This document shows, piece after piece, positions 7,145 through 17,300 of a stretch of 64,000 nucleotides of DNA. Below the pieces are notes generated by a model. The model ran no database searches, was not told the DNA's origin, and saw only the letters and a program-made list of their open reading frames with translations. The DNA is from a bacterium. Lineage in GTDB: Bacteria; Electryoneota; RPQS01; DYHQ01. Numbering within the stretch: position 1 is the stretch's first letter; every line of letters starts with the position of its first letter. The stretch lies in assembly GCA_030622545.1 (NCBI GenBank), contig JAUXGA010000009.1, positions 1-64,000 on the forward strand, written 5' to 3'. Both the position numbers and the translations under genes were made by a program.

Positions 7145-9559
7145 ATGCAAAACGAAAAAGCTGTCGACAAACTTGCAGAGGCAATCTTTGAAGATTCTCC
7201 GCGGATTGTATTTATTATTGGTGCAGGAACTTCAATTTCTTCTGGATTACGCGGCGGGAAAGAAATAAAAGAGCAGATGCAGAAGGATCTTGAAAATCTT
7301 TCGGACACCGCTCACTTTCGGGATACCTTTGGATATAATTATTATAGAGTTATGGATATTATTAAGAAGAAAAAGTCGTCTATGGAGGATTTGCTGGAGT
7401 TTTATCGAAAACTATATGACTATACTGGATTATGTGAGTGGCTTCGACAATTTATTCCGCGCGATTTAGGAAATCAAACTCCACCAATACTCCCATCTTT
7501 TGCACATGAGTATTGTGCTCATTTGGTAAATATGGGTATCCTTTGCACATTTATATCTGTAAACTTTGATGAATTGTTGGAAGCGATGCTTGAAGAAGAA
7601 CTGGGGCCGGGGAGTTTTCGTGTTTTAGCATCCTTAAGTGAATTTGAACCTTTACGGGGAAAAAAGTTCGAGGATTGGGATTCAGAATGTGGTTTGCCTA
7701 AACCCAAATGCTACGTTCTAAAACCGCATGGTACGATTTCACGATCATTAAGTTTGAGAACCGAGGGAAGCCGCGTCATTTCTTTTGAGAAAGAGAAACA
7801 AGCCGTTTTAGTTGAAGCGCTTAGAGATGCGTTGGTTGTACTTATCGGCTTTGGATTGTACAATGAAGATTTTCGTCTGCTTTTCGGTGAAACCTTTATG
7901 CGTGGTATCACGAAAGATGTCATCATTGTTGATAAAGAGCCGCAAAACATCACAAAGAATTTTATTTCAAGCAGGCCAACACGACAAGTTATTTCATACA
8001 AAGGAGCAGCGGATAGTTTTTTTCAAGGAGTGGTACAGGCTCTCTACCCTCAAGAGAGCGATGATAAAGAAAAGAAGAAGTACAAAAATTTTAAGCGACT
8101 GCACCAAAAACCAACTCGTCATCTGATTCGAAGCGAGTTCTTTAAACTGTTTTCGCCTTATGTTGATGTTGAAGATTCAGAGGATGAAGGAAGAGAAGCG
8201 GAGCGGAAAAGAGAGTGTAGTAAAAGTGAAATGGAAGCAAGACGACTTCTTCTTCAAGGTATTGAGCCCAAATGGATAGAACAGCGAATATATGAATTGG
8301 AATTGCTGATCTATCTTATGAAGTCCCGAGGCTTATTTGTGCAGTTAGCGTCAATGGATTGCAAGAGAATCGAAAGAGCATTCAATCTCTGTATTAAATC
8401 TCTCGATATTGAAGAATATCCAAATGGCTTGGATCCCTATGCCATTCTTAAGGCAATCCTAAATCCAGAAGACGGAACTGATAAATTGCTCGGCCAAACC
8501 ACGATAAAGGATCGCCAAGGAATAAGTGCCTTGAACACATACTGGTGCCAGCTTCTTATACCTAAAGGATTTAAATTTGAGCGGGAAAGCCTGGAAGATC
8601 TGAATGAAACTATCTCAAGGAAAGTTGCCGAGAGATTTGTTGAACATATCAAATTTTCACTTCGTAATGAACAATTGAAGAGCGTGATATTCCCCGAAAC
8701 ACTTTATAACAAGAACAGCGTTCAATCAAAATTGATTGATAAACTTGCTGGTTATTTCAAAGATCTTTCCAAGGATTTTGATATTGACATCACGAATCGA
8801 GAATACACCACGTACATGCGTTTTCAGAATCCGGAACCTCTCGGTACGCGGAAAGTGATTGTTAATGCCACAGAAGAAATAATAACGAAGCCAGATTGCG
8901 TCTGTCTCGATCTCACGACTGTAACAGGTGAGTGGCTTGCGAATCAGTTCGTGGAGTTAAAGGAAAAACTTAAAGAACGTGGCGAATTAACAATAAGAAT
9001 AATCAGCAACTTGGATGCTTTTGAAACGAGGGAAACGAAAGAAAAAGAACTCGGACAATACCTTTTCCACTTTATTCAGATGGCAGCATCAATTGGAAAA
9101 CTCCTATATGCAATTCAGGAACATACAGAGAAAGGGGCTACATTAGAATGGTATGGATTACAGAACCTTGAGCATCATATGTTTATCGCCTCTCGTGAAG
9201 GAGAAGATCCAGAGAATATGAAGAAACCTCTCTTAGGCGCTATTTATTTCCTTCGCCCCGGAAAAAACACTTCCATTACGCCGGTCTTGCTGACGGACGA
9301 GCCAGATATTAAAGAAATGTGGAACTATTTCGATGCGAGAATTAAGGATATTCAGAAAATCAACTCAAAGGAATACGGGAAACTCAGACTCTTTGGAATT
9401 AAGATAGAAAGGGATGCTCATAACAGCGAATGGCAACGCATGAACAACTGGGATCCTCCTAACACTGATATCAAGTCAAACGATGATATCAAGTTGCTGT
9501 TCAAAATTGCAGAGGAATTGAACCCGGATTTGAGAATCAACAGAAACCTATTACCTTAG
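7145..9559 (+). CDS. SIR2-domain antiphage-type protein with long uncharacterised C-terminus
   Basis: 804 residues. The first 270 form a SIR2-like NAD-binding domain: a GAGTSISSGL loop (residues 26-35), SVNFDE with Asn140 and Asp142, KPHGTIS with His195, and VLIGFGLYNED (residues 232-242). In known defence SIR2 proteins (ThsA, DSR and SIR2-Argonaute partners), the Asn and His are needed to hydrolyse NAD, which starves infected cells. The rest is unrecognised: an acidic-basic linker (about 338-368), a helical region, and a C-terminal domain from about 590 with 'LEWYGLQNLEHHMFIAS' and 'GAIYFLRPGKN', faintly like a degenerate phospholipase-D-type fold. No signal peptide or membrane helix is present. 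The gene is AT-rich compared with its neighbours and is flanked by phage genes and phage scraps, which suggests it arrived with a mobile element. A defence role is inference. Confidence 0.85.
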   Translation: MQNEKAVDKLAEAIFEDSPRIVFIIGAGTSISSGLRGGKEIKEQMQKDLENLSDTAHFRDTFGYNYYRVMDIIKKKKSSMEDLLEFYRKLYDYTGLCEWLRQFIPRDLGNQTPPILPSFAHEYCAHLVNMGILCTFISVNFDELLEAMLEEELGPGSFRVLASLSEFEPLRGKKFEDWDSECGLPKPKCYVLKPHGTISRSLSLRTEGSRVISFEKEKQAVLVEALRDALVVLIGFGLYNEDFRLLFGETFMRGITKDVIIVDKEPQNITKNFISSRPTRQVISYKGAADSFFQGVVQALYPQESDDKEKKKYKNFKRLHQKPTRHLIRSEFFKLFSPYVDVEDSEDEGREAERKRECSKSEMEARRLLLQGIEPKWIEQRIYELELLIYLMKSRGLFVQLASMDCKRIERAFNLCIKSLDIEEYPNGLDPYAILKAILNPEDGTDKLLGQTTIKDRQGISALNTYWCQLLIPKGFKFERESLEDLNETISRKVAERFVEHIKFSLRNEQLKSVIFPETLYNKNSVQSKLIDKLAGYFKDLSKDFDIDITNREYTTYMRFQNPEPLGTRKVIVNATEEIITKPDCVCLDLTTVTGEWLANQFVELKEKLKERGELTIRIISNLDAFETRETKEKELGQYLFHFIQMAASIGKLLYAIQEHTEKGATLEWYGLQNLEHHMFIASREGEDPENMKKPLLGAIYFLRPGKNTSITPVLLTDEPDIKEMWNYFDARIKDIQKINSKEYGKLRLFGIKIERDAHNSEWQRMNNWDPPNTDIKSNDDIKLLFKIAEELNPDLRINRNLLP

Positions 9560-9576
9560 AGAGGTGCAATTAGAGG

Positions 9577-9680
9577 CTACAATTCCACCAATCGTTCTTC
9601 GAAGTCCTTGACTTTCGGGGGTTGTTTGGTTTTACTGGGGGTGATGGTGTGGCCTTCGGCGGCGATGCTTTTGAAATCCG
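9577..9680 (-). pseudogene. Remnant of a small phage-cluster gene
   Basis: Leftward reading gives about 34 residues ending in KTKQPPKVKDFEERLVEL and a TAG stop at 9577. The frame opens inside a palindromic repeat and has no start. Its position directly after a duplicate of the connector-like gene's end mirrors that of the basic, proline-rich 85-residue gene at 1003-1260, so it is probably a diverged and truncated counterpart. Confidence 0.5.
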
Positions 9681-9713
9681 AAACTCAAAATCCGAAAGCT
9701 TTTGGATTTTTCT
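9671..9713. repeat. Palindromic 'ATCCGAAA' repeat, copy 6
   Basis: Arms GAAATCCGAAACTCAAAATC and TTTTGGATTTTTC. It begins at the stop codon of the connector remnant, as copy 1 begins just past the stop of the 85-residue gene. Confidence 0.75.
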
Positions 9714-9748
9714 TACTCCGTGCCGTAGAGATTCGAGCGCAAAACACT
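9713..9748 (-). pseudogene. C-terminal scrap of a second connector-like phage gene
   Basis: Reading leftward, the last codons give SVLRSNLYGTE and a TAA stop. The intact phage protein at 1326-2174 ends SVVRSNLYGTDE. The match covers about a dozen codons and then ends, so the rest of the gene is gone. Together with the scrap at 9577, this shows phage genes continued to the right of the SIR2 gene. From about 9749 to 9878 nothing further is recognised apart from a GGCTGC-AAGCAGCC palindrome near 9839. Confidence 0.7.
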
Positions 9749-9878
9749 TTCCTGCCTCCCATCTGCATTTTTCATCCCATTTGCACTTCAGCTTAAAATA
9801 TCGTAATTTTTAATCTTAATCAAGGCAACGTTGTGTCGGCTGCAAGCAGCCAACACCGCATTACTAACATAAGCTGAA

Positions 9879-10757
9879 ATGAAATCTTTGCGTCAGACAA
9901 TCGAGTACATTATCGCGCGGTTCTTTCAGGGACTGATTGCGATTCTTCCCCGTCGCATTGCCAGTGCTTTGGGTGCTCTGATGGGTCAACTGGCTCATAC
10001 GATTGGGATTCGACGACGAGTGACCGAAGAGAACCTTCATCGGGCGTTCCCGATGCTGCCGAACCGCGCTGTCCGTAAAGTCGCGCGCAAAGCTTATCGC
10101 CATTTCGGGCGTGTAGCGGTCAGTATAGCGTGGCTGCCGCACCTAAAGGGAGCATACGATAAGTGGATTTTTCTCCCGGAACGCGAGGTGCTCGATGATG
10201 TGCTTCGTCGAGGAAAGGGGGGGATTTTTGTATCGGGTCATCTGGGATGCCCGGAACTCATGGGGGGGATTATTGCCTCACTGGGCTATCCGGTAACGTA
10301 TGTTGCGACGACGCAGCGAAACAAACGCATCGAAGCCCTGATAGATAAAATGCGAGAATCTGCCGGCGGTGAAGTCGTCAAGGTGCGCGACGGCGTGCGC
10401 GGCACACTTTCCGCGCTGAAGCGAAACCGGCTGATAGCGATTCTGATTGATCAGGACGCGCACGAAGCGGGGGCGTTCGTTCCGTTCTTTGGCCGCATGG
10501 CTTCGGTACCGAAAGGCGCGGCTATTTTTCATCTGAAAACAAACTGCCCGATTATCTTCGCAAATTCGAAACGGATTTCAGGCGAGCGCTATGTGATTCA
10601 CCTCGAGGAAATGGATACGTCCGTCCTCGAACCGCGAAACGTCGATACGGTTACAGCTCTTGCCACGCGCAAACTTGAAGCAGCAATTCGAGAAACTCCC
10701 GAACAATGGCTTTGGATGCATCGCCGATGGAAAACGAGCCCTCCCGAATCCTCATAA
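9879..10757 (+). CDS. LpxL/HtrB-family lipid A acyltransferase
   Basis: 292 residues. The family transfers an acyl chain to lipid A precursors at the inner face of the cytoplasmic membrane. Seen here: an N-terminal hydrophobic stretch (residues 10-40), the catalytic H-x4-E motif as SGHLGCPE (about residues 114-121), an acceptor-side segment LIDQDAHEAGAFVPFFGRMASVPKG, and the family's closing signature WLWMHRRWK. Length is normal. The following heptosyltransferase gene begins inside its 3' end, so the two are probably translated together, consistent with joint work on the outer leaflet of the outer membrane. Which acyl chain or position is modified cannot be read from sequence. Confidence 0.9.
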   Translation: MKSLRQTIEYIIARFFQGLIAILPRRIASALGALMGQLAHTIGIRRRVTEENLHRAFPMLPNRAVRKVARKAYRHFGRVAVSIAWLPHLKGAYDKWIFLPEREVLDDVLRRGKGGIFVSGHLGCPELMGGIIASLGYPVTYVATTQRNKRIEALIDKMRESAGGEVVKVRDGVRGTLSALKRNRLIAILIDQDAHEAGAFVPFFGRMASVPKGAAIFHLKTNCPIIFANSKRISGERYVIHLEEMDTSVLEPRNVDTVTALATRKLEAAIRETPEQWLWMHRRWKTSPPESS

Positions 10758-11776
10758 TTGATACCGCATGGGTGGGTGATGTTGTTTTCACGACCGCCCT
10801 TGTGGAAGCGGCGCGAAAACTATGGCCGCGTGCGAAAATCTCGGCTTTAGTCTCTCCTCGTGCAGCGGGTGTAGTGCGAAACATGCAGACTCTCGACGAA
10901 GTGATTGTCTATGACAAGTCCAACCGCGAGCGGAGCATCGGCGCGCTTTTAACACTCGGGAAACGGCTGCGACAGGACAAATACGATGTCGTCCTGTGCT
11001 CTCATCCGTCTTTTCGAAGCGCGCTGCTCACGAAATTGTCGCGTGCTCCCATTCGCGCGGGCTATGAAGCGCGATGGGCGCGGTGGTGTTTCACGCATAC
11101 CTGCTCGAATGATTTATCTTTTGAACCTTATCATGTCGAACGGAGACTGAATCTGCTCAGAGCGCTCGGGCTTTCGGTTCAGGACACTGGTATCCATGTT
11201 CCCGTTACGCAGGAAATGACGGCGCTTGCCAATCAGTTCTTGAACGATGAACCAGCTTCCACTCCTCTTTTAGGTCTTGTGCCCGGTTCAGCATGGGGGA
11301 CGAAACGATGGCCTGCGGAAAAATTTCGCGCTGTAGCGTCTGCCGCTTACGAAAAGCTGAACGCGCGTTGTATGATTTTTGGAGGAGATGCAGATGTGGC
11401 ACTGCTTTCCGAAATCGCACAGGGCGTTCAACCAGCGCCGATAATTGTATTGGGCAAGCCTCTGGAACTGGTAGCGGCGCTCCTTTCCCGATGCCGTTGG
11501 GTGGTGGGCAACGACACCGGAATCAGCTATCTGGCGATAGCCGTCGGGCAGCCTGCGGTGCGTGTTCTGTACGGTTCGACACAGATAAATTTCCGATTTC
11601 ATGCGCCGCATCAAGCGATTATCGCCGGAATCCCCTGTTGCTGCCCTCGAACAGGCCACGGAAAACAGTCATGTTCATGGGGAGACCCGCCGGTTTGCAT
11701 GAATTCGATTGAACCTGACGACGTACTCGCCTCTTTATCAAACTACACGGAAGAAAACACGTCGGGTGAAGTCTGA
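10727..11776 (+). CDS. Glycosyltransferase family 9, ADP-heptose:LPS heptosyltransferase
   Basis: 349 residues from ATG at 10727; the ATG at 10706 adds seven residues and is less likely. The start overlaps the acyltransferase gene by about 30 bases. GT9 features: N-terminal RILIIDTAWVGDVVFTTAL (residues 6-24), the sugar-nucleotide-binding LGLVPGSAWGTKRWP (about 182-196), and GNDTGISYLAIAVGQPAVRVLYG (about 263-285). The closing CCCPRTGHGKQSC segment is usual in WaaF-like members. These enzymes add heptose to the inner LPS core in the cytoplasm. WaaF versus another GT9 specificity is not decided by the sequence. Confidence 0.88.
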   Translation: MENEPSRILIIDTAWVGDVVFTTALVEAARKLWPRAKISALVSPRAAGVVRNMQTLDEVIVYDKSNRERSIGALLTLGKRLRQDKYDVVLCSHPSFRSALLTKLSRAPIRAGYEARWARWCFTHTCSNDLSFEPYHVERRLNLLRALGLSVQDTGIHVPVTQEMTALANQFLNDEPASTPLLGLVPGSAWGTKRWPAEKFRAVASAAYEKLNARCMIFGGDADVALLSEIAQGVQPAPIIVLGKPLELVAALLSRCRWVVGNDTGISYLAIAVGQPAVRVLYGSTQINFRFHAPHQAIIAGIPCCCPRTGHGKQSCSWGDPPVCMNSIEPDDVLASLSNYTEENTSGEV

Positions 11777-11784
11777 AATTCAGC

Positions 11785-11813
11785 TTGCATGAGTGCTATA
11801 GAAGTGTTATAAT
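11785..11813 (+). promoter_or_regulatory. Sigma-70-type promoter for the POT transporter
   Basis: TTGCAT at 11785-11790, then 17 bases, then a perfect TATAAT at 11808-11813. It is 77 bases before the start codon at 11890 and in the right orientation. Confidence 0.5.
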
Positions 11814-11889
11814 AATAGCTTATGATATAAACTGAAGATACCTCCGGGGGAAGGATCTCGATGGTTACAAAGCGGATTGGAGCTTTTAT

Positions 11890-14079
11890 ATGACGAACGA
11901 CAAGAAAGACACGGCTGGCACCAAGAAAAAGCGCTCGCCTTATCCACAGACGTTCTGGATAGCGAACACGATGGAGATTTTCGAACGGCTTGCTTGGTAC
12001 GGTTTCTTTGCGGTCTCCTCGCTGTATATCACCGGTGCCGTTTCGGAAGGAGCTTTGGGCTTTTCGTCGGAAGAGCGAGGAATGCTGCAGGGAATTATTC
12101 CTTTTATTCTCTATCTTCTTCCTGCTCTTTTCGGCGCATTGGCGGATCGTTTCGGCTACAAAAAGACATTCATCATTGCGTACTCGGTGATGGTTCCGGC
12201 GTACTTCCTCTTGGGACAGTTCACAACATTCGCCGGTTTCTTTATTGCCTTCTTGTTTGTGGCAGTCGGAGCGGCGATTTTCAAACCGGTTGTTGTCGGA
12301 ACGGTTGCTCGCACAACGGATGAAACCAATTCCTCGATGGGTTTTGGCATCTTCTACATGATGGTCAACATCGGCGGATTTATAGGACCGATTGTGGCGG
12401 GAGTTGTCCGCGTCAAATATGGCTGGGATTGGGTTTTCTACGCATCGTCGTTCTGGATTGCCTGCAATTTCATCTGGATTCTTCTGCTTTATAAAGAACC
12501 GACTTCGGAAGCCGGCACAAAGGAAGCTCGCACCATCAAGCAGGTTCTCGGGGGGCTTGTGGAAGTTCTCGGTAACGGGCGCTTCTTCATTTTGATCTTC
12601 GGAATTTTAATTATGCTCATGGTTGCCGGAAGGGATTTCGGTTGGACGGCGATGGCGCTTACTACCATAGGATGGATCGCTTTCAATCTTCTGATAGACC
12701 TTCCACTCCGCGCCCGACAAAAAGCCGGGAAGGGTTGGACGGGTCTCGGCGCGCCGATGAAATTAGGCAACTGGCGATTCGCGCTTTATTTGCTCATTCT
12801 TTCGGGTTTCTGGACATCCTTTAACCAGATATTTATCACCATGCCCGAATACATCCGGGATTTCGTAGACACGAAGGACATGCTTGTCACGACGAAGAAA
12901 GCGTGCAATGCCATCGGAAAACCGGGATGGGGAGATAATCTCGTGCGCGTTATGGCGGGGGTAAACGAAGAGCTGGTATCTCTGGAAATAGGACACTATG
13001 TCACCGAGCGCGCCGGTACTCTGCCGGAGCGTATCCAAGCCATTGAGGACGGCAGCTACATCGCGGCCTATGACTCCGCCGCGCATGCGTGGAATATCGA
13101 GCGAGGCAACCCGACGACGCTGGGATTAAGCGGGGAAGAGGTCGTGCCTTTCATGAAGGAACTCTATCATTTCAAGATACGTGTTCCCCAGGAAGTCCTG
13201 ATGGAACAACTGAATGCGTTTCCTCTTCAGACGTTTACCGTGGACACCATTCGTTTGGACGGCTTCATGAAAATGCTTCAGTTGACGCCCACCCTCACGA
13301 CCGTTGGAGTGGATTCGCTGCTCAAGCGTGTGGTCAATCGGCAGTTTGAGCAATCCTATCCCGCTGCAACGGCAAGCTCAGGCGCGCTTCAATCGCTCGC
13401 CACGGATTATACGTCCATTTTCCATAAAGAGGAACTGAACCAAGTCACATCCTTCATTGTCAAAGAAGGAAAAGACTTGAATACGGAACAAATGAATTAT
13501 CTGCTCGCGGGTCTTGTCTATCCGCCGCCGGATAAATTAACAGAGGAAGTGTACACTTTCGCTGAAAACCATCGTCAGGTCAATCCGGAATATATCATCA
13601 ACTTCGATGCGGGAGCTATCGTCGTCTTTCAGGTGCTGGTTTCGTTTCTCATCGGAGGAATTCCCGCTTTGATGGCGATGGTTATCGGCATCGTCATCGC
13701 GGCTGTCGGCATCGGCATGAGCGCGCTCTTCACGACAGGATGGCCGGTGGTGTTCGCGATTATCATCTTCGCGTTTGGCGAGATGGCCGCGTCGCCCAAG
13801 AGTCAGGAATATGTCGGGAGTATCGCTCCGAAGCAGAAGGTGGCGATGTATATGGGATATTATTTCTGGGCGATTGCGCTTGGGAATATTTTCGGCGGGC
13901 GGCTTTCCGGAGAGCTCTACGGTTCGCTCGCGCGTGACATGGGTCGGCCGGATATCATGTGGTACATCTTCGGAGCTATAGGATTACTGACTGCGGTAGT
14001 GCTTGTTTTGTATGATTGGCTGGTGATTCGCCGACCCGCGAAGAGAGGCAATCTTAATCCAATGGCCAGCGAGAGCTGA
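11890..14079 (+). CDS. POT/PTR-family proton-dependent peptide transporter with large insert
   Basis: 729 residues; bacterial POT proteins usually have about 450-520. N-terminal membrane helices carry POT features: ANTMEIFERLAWYGFFAVSSLYI (the family's E-x-x-E-R-like helix 1), LPALFGALADRFGYKKT between helices 2 and 3, and GFGIFYMMVNIGGFIGPIVAG in helix 5. A hydrophilic block of roughly 240 residues (about 325-565) interrupts the helices after the ALYLLILSGFWTSFNQIFITMPEYI helix. The last membrane helices follow, with FAFGEMAASPKSQEYVGSIAPK. The protein would import small peptides with protons across the inner membrane. GGAG lies shortly before the start. A hairpin follows the gene. Confidence 0.88.
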   Translation: MTNDKKDTAGTKKKRSPYPQTFWIANTMEIFERLAWYGFFAVSSLYITGAVSEGALGFSSEERGMLQGIIPFILYLLPALFGALADRFGYKKTFIIAYSVMVPAYFLLGQFTTFAGFFIAFLFVAVGAAIFKPVVVGTVARTTDETNSSMGFGIFYMMVNIGGFIGPIVAGVVRVKYGWDWVFYASSFWIACNFIWILLLYKEPTSEAGTKEARTIKQVLGGLVEVLGNGRFFILIFGILIMLMVAGRDFGWTAMALTTIGWIAFNLLIDLPLRARQKAGKGWTGLGAPMKLGNWRFALYLLILSGFWTSFNQIFITMPEYIRDFVDTKDMLVTTKKACNAIGKPGWGDNLVRVMAGVNEELVSLEIGHYVTERAGTLPERIQAIEDGSYIAAYDSAAHAWNIERGNPTTLGLSGEEVVPFMKELYHFKIRVPQEVLMEQLNAFPLQTFTVDTIRLDGFMKMLQLTPTLTTVGVDSLLKRVVNRQFEQSYPAATASSGALQSLATDYTSIFHKEELNQVTSFIVKEGKDLNTEQMNYLLAGLVYPPPDKLTEEVYTFAENHRQVNPEYIINFDAGAIVVFQVLVSFLIGGIPALMAMVIGIVIAAVGIGMSALFTTGWPVVFAIIIFAFGEMAASPKSQEYVGSIAPKQKVAMYMGYYFWAIALGNIFGGRLSGELYGSLARDMGRPDIMWYIFGAIGLLTAVVLVLYDWLVIRRPAKRGNLNPMASES

Positions 14080-14101
14080 TGTAAATCGAACGAATTTCTT
14101 A

Positions 14102-14129
14102 CAGTGCCCGTTGATATCAGCGGGCACTG
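14102..14129 (+). terminator. Hairpin after the POT gene
   Basis: CAGTGCCCG and CGGGCACTG pair around a 10-base loop, 23 bases after the stop codon. No T-run follows on the + strand, so termination strength is uncertain. The remaining gap to 14386 (about 250 bases) shows no gene; AGGAGAAGGAG at 14369-14379 serves the next gene. Confidence 0.5.
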
Positions 14130-14386
14130 CGACTTATAGCCGCTGAGGTACACAACGACAACCTATAAGTTTCTTTCAGATTCGAGTTGAATAATTCTGA
14201 CCATTTAACACGACCAGAAGAAAGCCACTTTGTTACCTCATGGCTCGGATTTTGCGCTTGGTATTTATCTATACTGCTTCCCAATAGGAAACTTTTTAAC
14301 ACTATGAAAAGGTTCTGTTTAAATTATGAGACAAATCGAGGCAAAGCATTTCTTCGATGATTGGTGCAGGAGAAGGAGTTTATGAC

Positions 14387-17300
14387 ATGAAAAACGGATT
14401 AAGGAGTTGCTTTCTGATCGTTTGCTTTTTTGCAATCGCTTTTGCCAATACCATTCAGGCACAAACACGGGTCTTATTGATTGCGTCATCTACCGACTAC
14501 GGGTATGGCCCTTATACCAGCACGATTGAAGATCCGCTTATTGCCGCAGGGTATCAGGTGCGAGTATGGAATGAAGGAACTTCAGATTGGCCACCGCTGG
14601 ATACCCTTTGGGAGTATGATGTGGTCTTCTTCCATAACAGTGAACGCCGCGGTATCCGCCCGGCAGATACGCTCCTCACGGATTTTGTCGAAGCAGGGGG
14701 ACGACTCGTCTTAGAAGGTTCCGACATCACTCAAGTTTCCTGCGTTTACCACGATTTCGCAAAGTACGTATTCCATGCGAAGTGGCGGGGGACAGACCTT
14801 TCCAATTTCACACATACAGTCATTGATACATTCCATCCTCTCGTACAGGGAGTGCCTGCGTCTTTTACCGCTTCGGGGTATTGCACGCGACCGGATTTGG
14901 CAGAACCTTTTCAAGGTGGCCATAGTGTCATTCTTTATGAGAACACTCCAACTTCGAGCGCGCTAATCTCTTATCCGCGTCTGGCGTTCTTCTGCGGAAG
15001 CATTTACAGAATCAACTCTGAGGCCGTCCGTGACAGTTTGGTTGTCAATTCCGTTCGATGGGTACTTATGGATCCTACCGATGCTGGAGTGTACGATCTT
15101 GATTATGAACTCGGGCACCGCAGCGGGGAGTCTATACCTGTGACAGTGACAATGCGGAGTTGGGCTCCCGATTCACTGGATGGTCAGCTTTTGCTGGAGG
15201 TTTCTGCGGATTCGGCAAACTGGACAGCGGTGGATTCCATCGCTTGCGAGCTCGCGCCCTATGAAATGAAGGATTACATCCTTTCCTGGACTCCGTCGGT
15301 GCCGGACCTTTATTACCTACGGGCAGAAATCCGTCCATTGGAAACCGATGAACAAGAAGAGAACAATTCTATGGGGCTACTGGTCACCACACTGCAGGAA
15401 GTTACGCATCCTCGAATGTTTTTTACCGCTGCCGACATCCCCACGCTGTTGACACAAGCTCAAACGACGCACGCGGAAATCGCTCAAGCCATAGAAAACA
15501 AAGTCCTCGGTGATATGGATGACGTTTATCCACCTCCTGAAGAATGGGCAAGTGTGGATTTTCGTGTTCCGGCACGAGCCCTTTCCAACGCAGCACTGCA
15601 GGCGGTTCTTGATCCGAGCCCAACTTTCGTTGATTATGCAAAAAGCCGAGCGCTTGAGTTATGTCGGTACCCGCATTGGGATAATCCCGGTAGGAATGTG
15701 GACACAGACGTTGACGCGGGCAGGGCTTGCGTGGCGCTGGCGATGGCTTATGATTGGCTATACGACGAGTTTTCCCCCGCGGAGCGTGATACCGTTCAAC
15801 ACAAACTGGTGACCCAATTGGAACGCTTGGAATCTGCTTTTTCAAGGTATATTTGGTGGGCGGAAGCCTTTATCCATGCTCATCAGTGGTGTTCTGTAAA
15901 CTATATGGGAACGGCAACCTATGGGCTTCTTGAAGAGGAACCCTACGCCACGCAATGGCGAAATCGTGCGTTCGAGAATTTTAATCAGAGAATGGAATTG
16001 TACGGACCGGTTGACGATGGTTCATGGTACGAATCCATGTCCTATTGGACCTATATTACCTTTGGGACGTTGCCCTATCTCTACTTGCTGCGTGAACAAG
16101 AGGGGATTGATTATTTTGATATTCCATTCGTAAAAAATCGCGCGAAATTTCGCTTGTATGCTTCGCTTCCGAGAATTGAACGAATGATTTCATACAACGA
16201 ATGCAATCACTATTGGGGATTCGGCCCGGATGCTCAATTGTCTTTGCTCGCTCGCGAGTACCGGGACAGCACCGCGCAATGGCTCCGAAGTCAAATCATC
16301 TCATACGCCGGACATAATTTGACGGACCCCTTGGACTTTTTCTTTTATGACCCGACGGTTCCCGAAGTCCCGCCCACGATGCTCTCCTATATTGCTCCGG
16401 ATCAGGATTCTTACTTTGGCCGCAATGACTGGTCTCGCTCCTCGATGTTTGTTTCGCTGAAATGCGGTCTGCCTGCAGGGCGAAATGCCTACATGACTTT
16501 TTGGTTTGAAAACCGTATAGGAGAGTTTGCCCATTCCCACTTCCATCCCGATGCCGGTGCGATAACGATTCACTATGGAGAACAGTATTTCGTTCATACA
16601 CCGGGAGCGCAGTATCCAAAATCCTTTACACGGAATTCACCCACGATTCTTGTCAATGGTCAGCCTCAGATCGGCGACAGCACAAAAGGTGGCGGGTGGC
16701 CCGGGGATGCGTATGCCTCTCACTATTACCCTCACTTGGCGGATACGTTCGAATCCAAAACAGTGGATTACGTGATTGGTGACGCCACTCGTGCTTATTA
16801 TCCTTATGTTGGGCTGACGCAGTTTGAGCGTCATCTGCTCTTCATTCGCCCGAAGATGATCGTGATGGTGGATCGTCTGAAAGCAACGAGTCCGTCAACG
16901 TTCACCTTCCTGCTGTGCAACTTCCAAAATATTTACAGTTGGGACACCCAGCGCATTTATATGACGATTGGAGACGCACAACTTTCCATGCGCGTACTGG
17001 AACCCGAACAGTGGACGGCTTCCACCAGCTTTAATTGGGTGTATTACGAAAGTCAAGGGATGTGGAGATTAAGTCTCGACAACATTATCCCGGACACCTC
17101 GCTTAGATACCTGACCGTTTTCTACCCTCCTGAGGGAGGCGAACCTTCCGTAACACGATTGGCTTCGGGGGACACTCTGAGTGCTGTGCGTCTTGTTGAT
17201 GTAGAGGGTTTTGAAGCGGTCGCTGCAATCCGATATGAAGAAGTGGATTCCATTACCGTTGATTCGCTTCGGACAGATGCTCAACTTGCGGTGGTGTTGC

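Noticed and set aside
9143-9260. Phospholipase-D nuclease motif in the SIR2 protein C-terminus
   Set aside because: HHMF resembles HxK in place only; the needed Lys and Asp are absent, so I do not call an active nuclease.
1-9748. CRISPR array in the phage region
   Set aside because: Repeats there are palindromic, irregularly spaced and lie between genes; no regular spacers are present.
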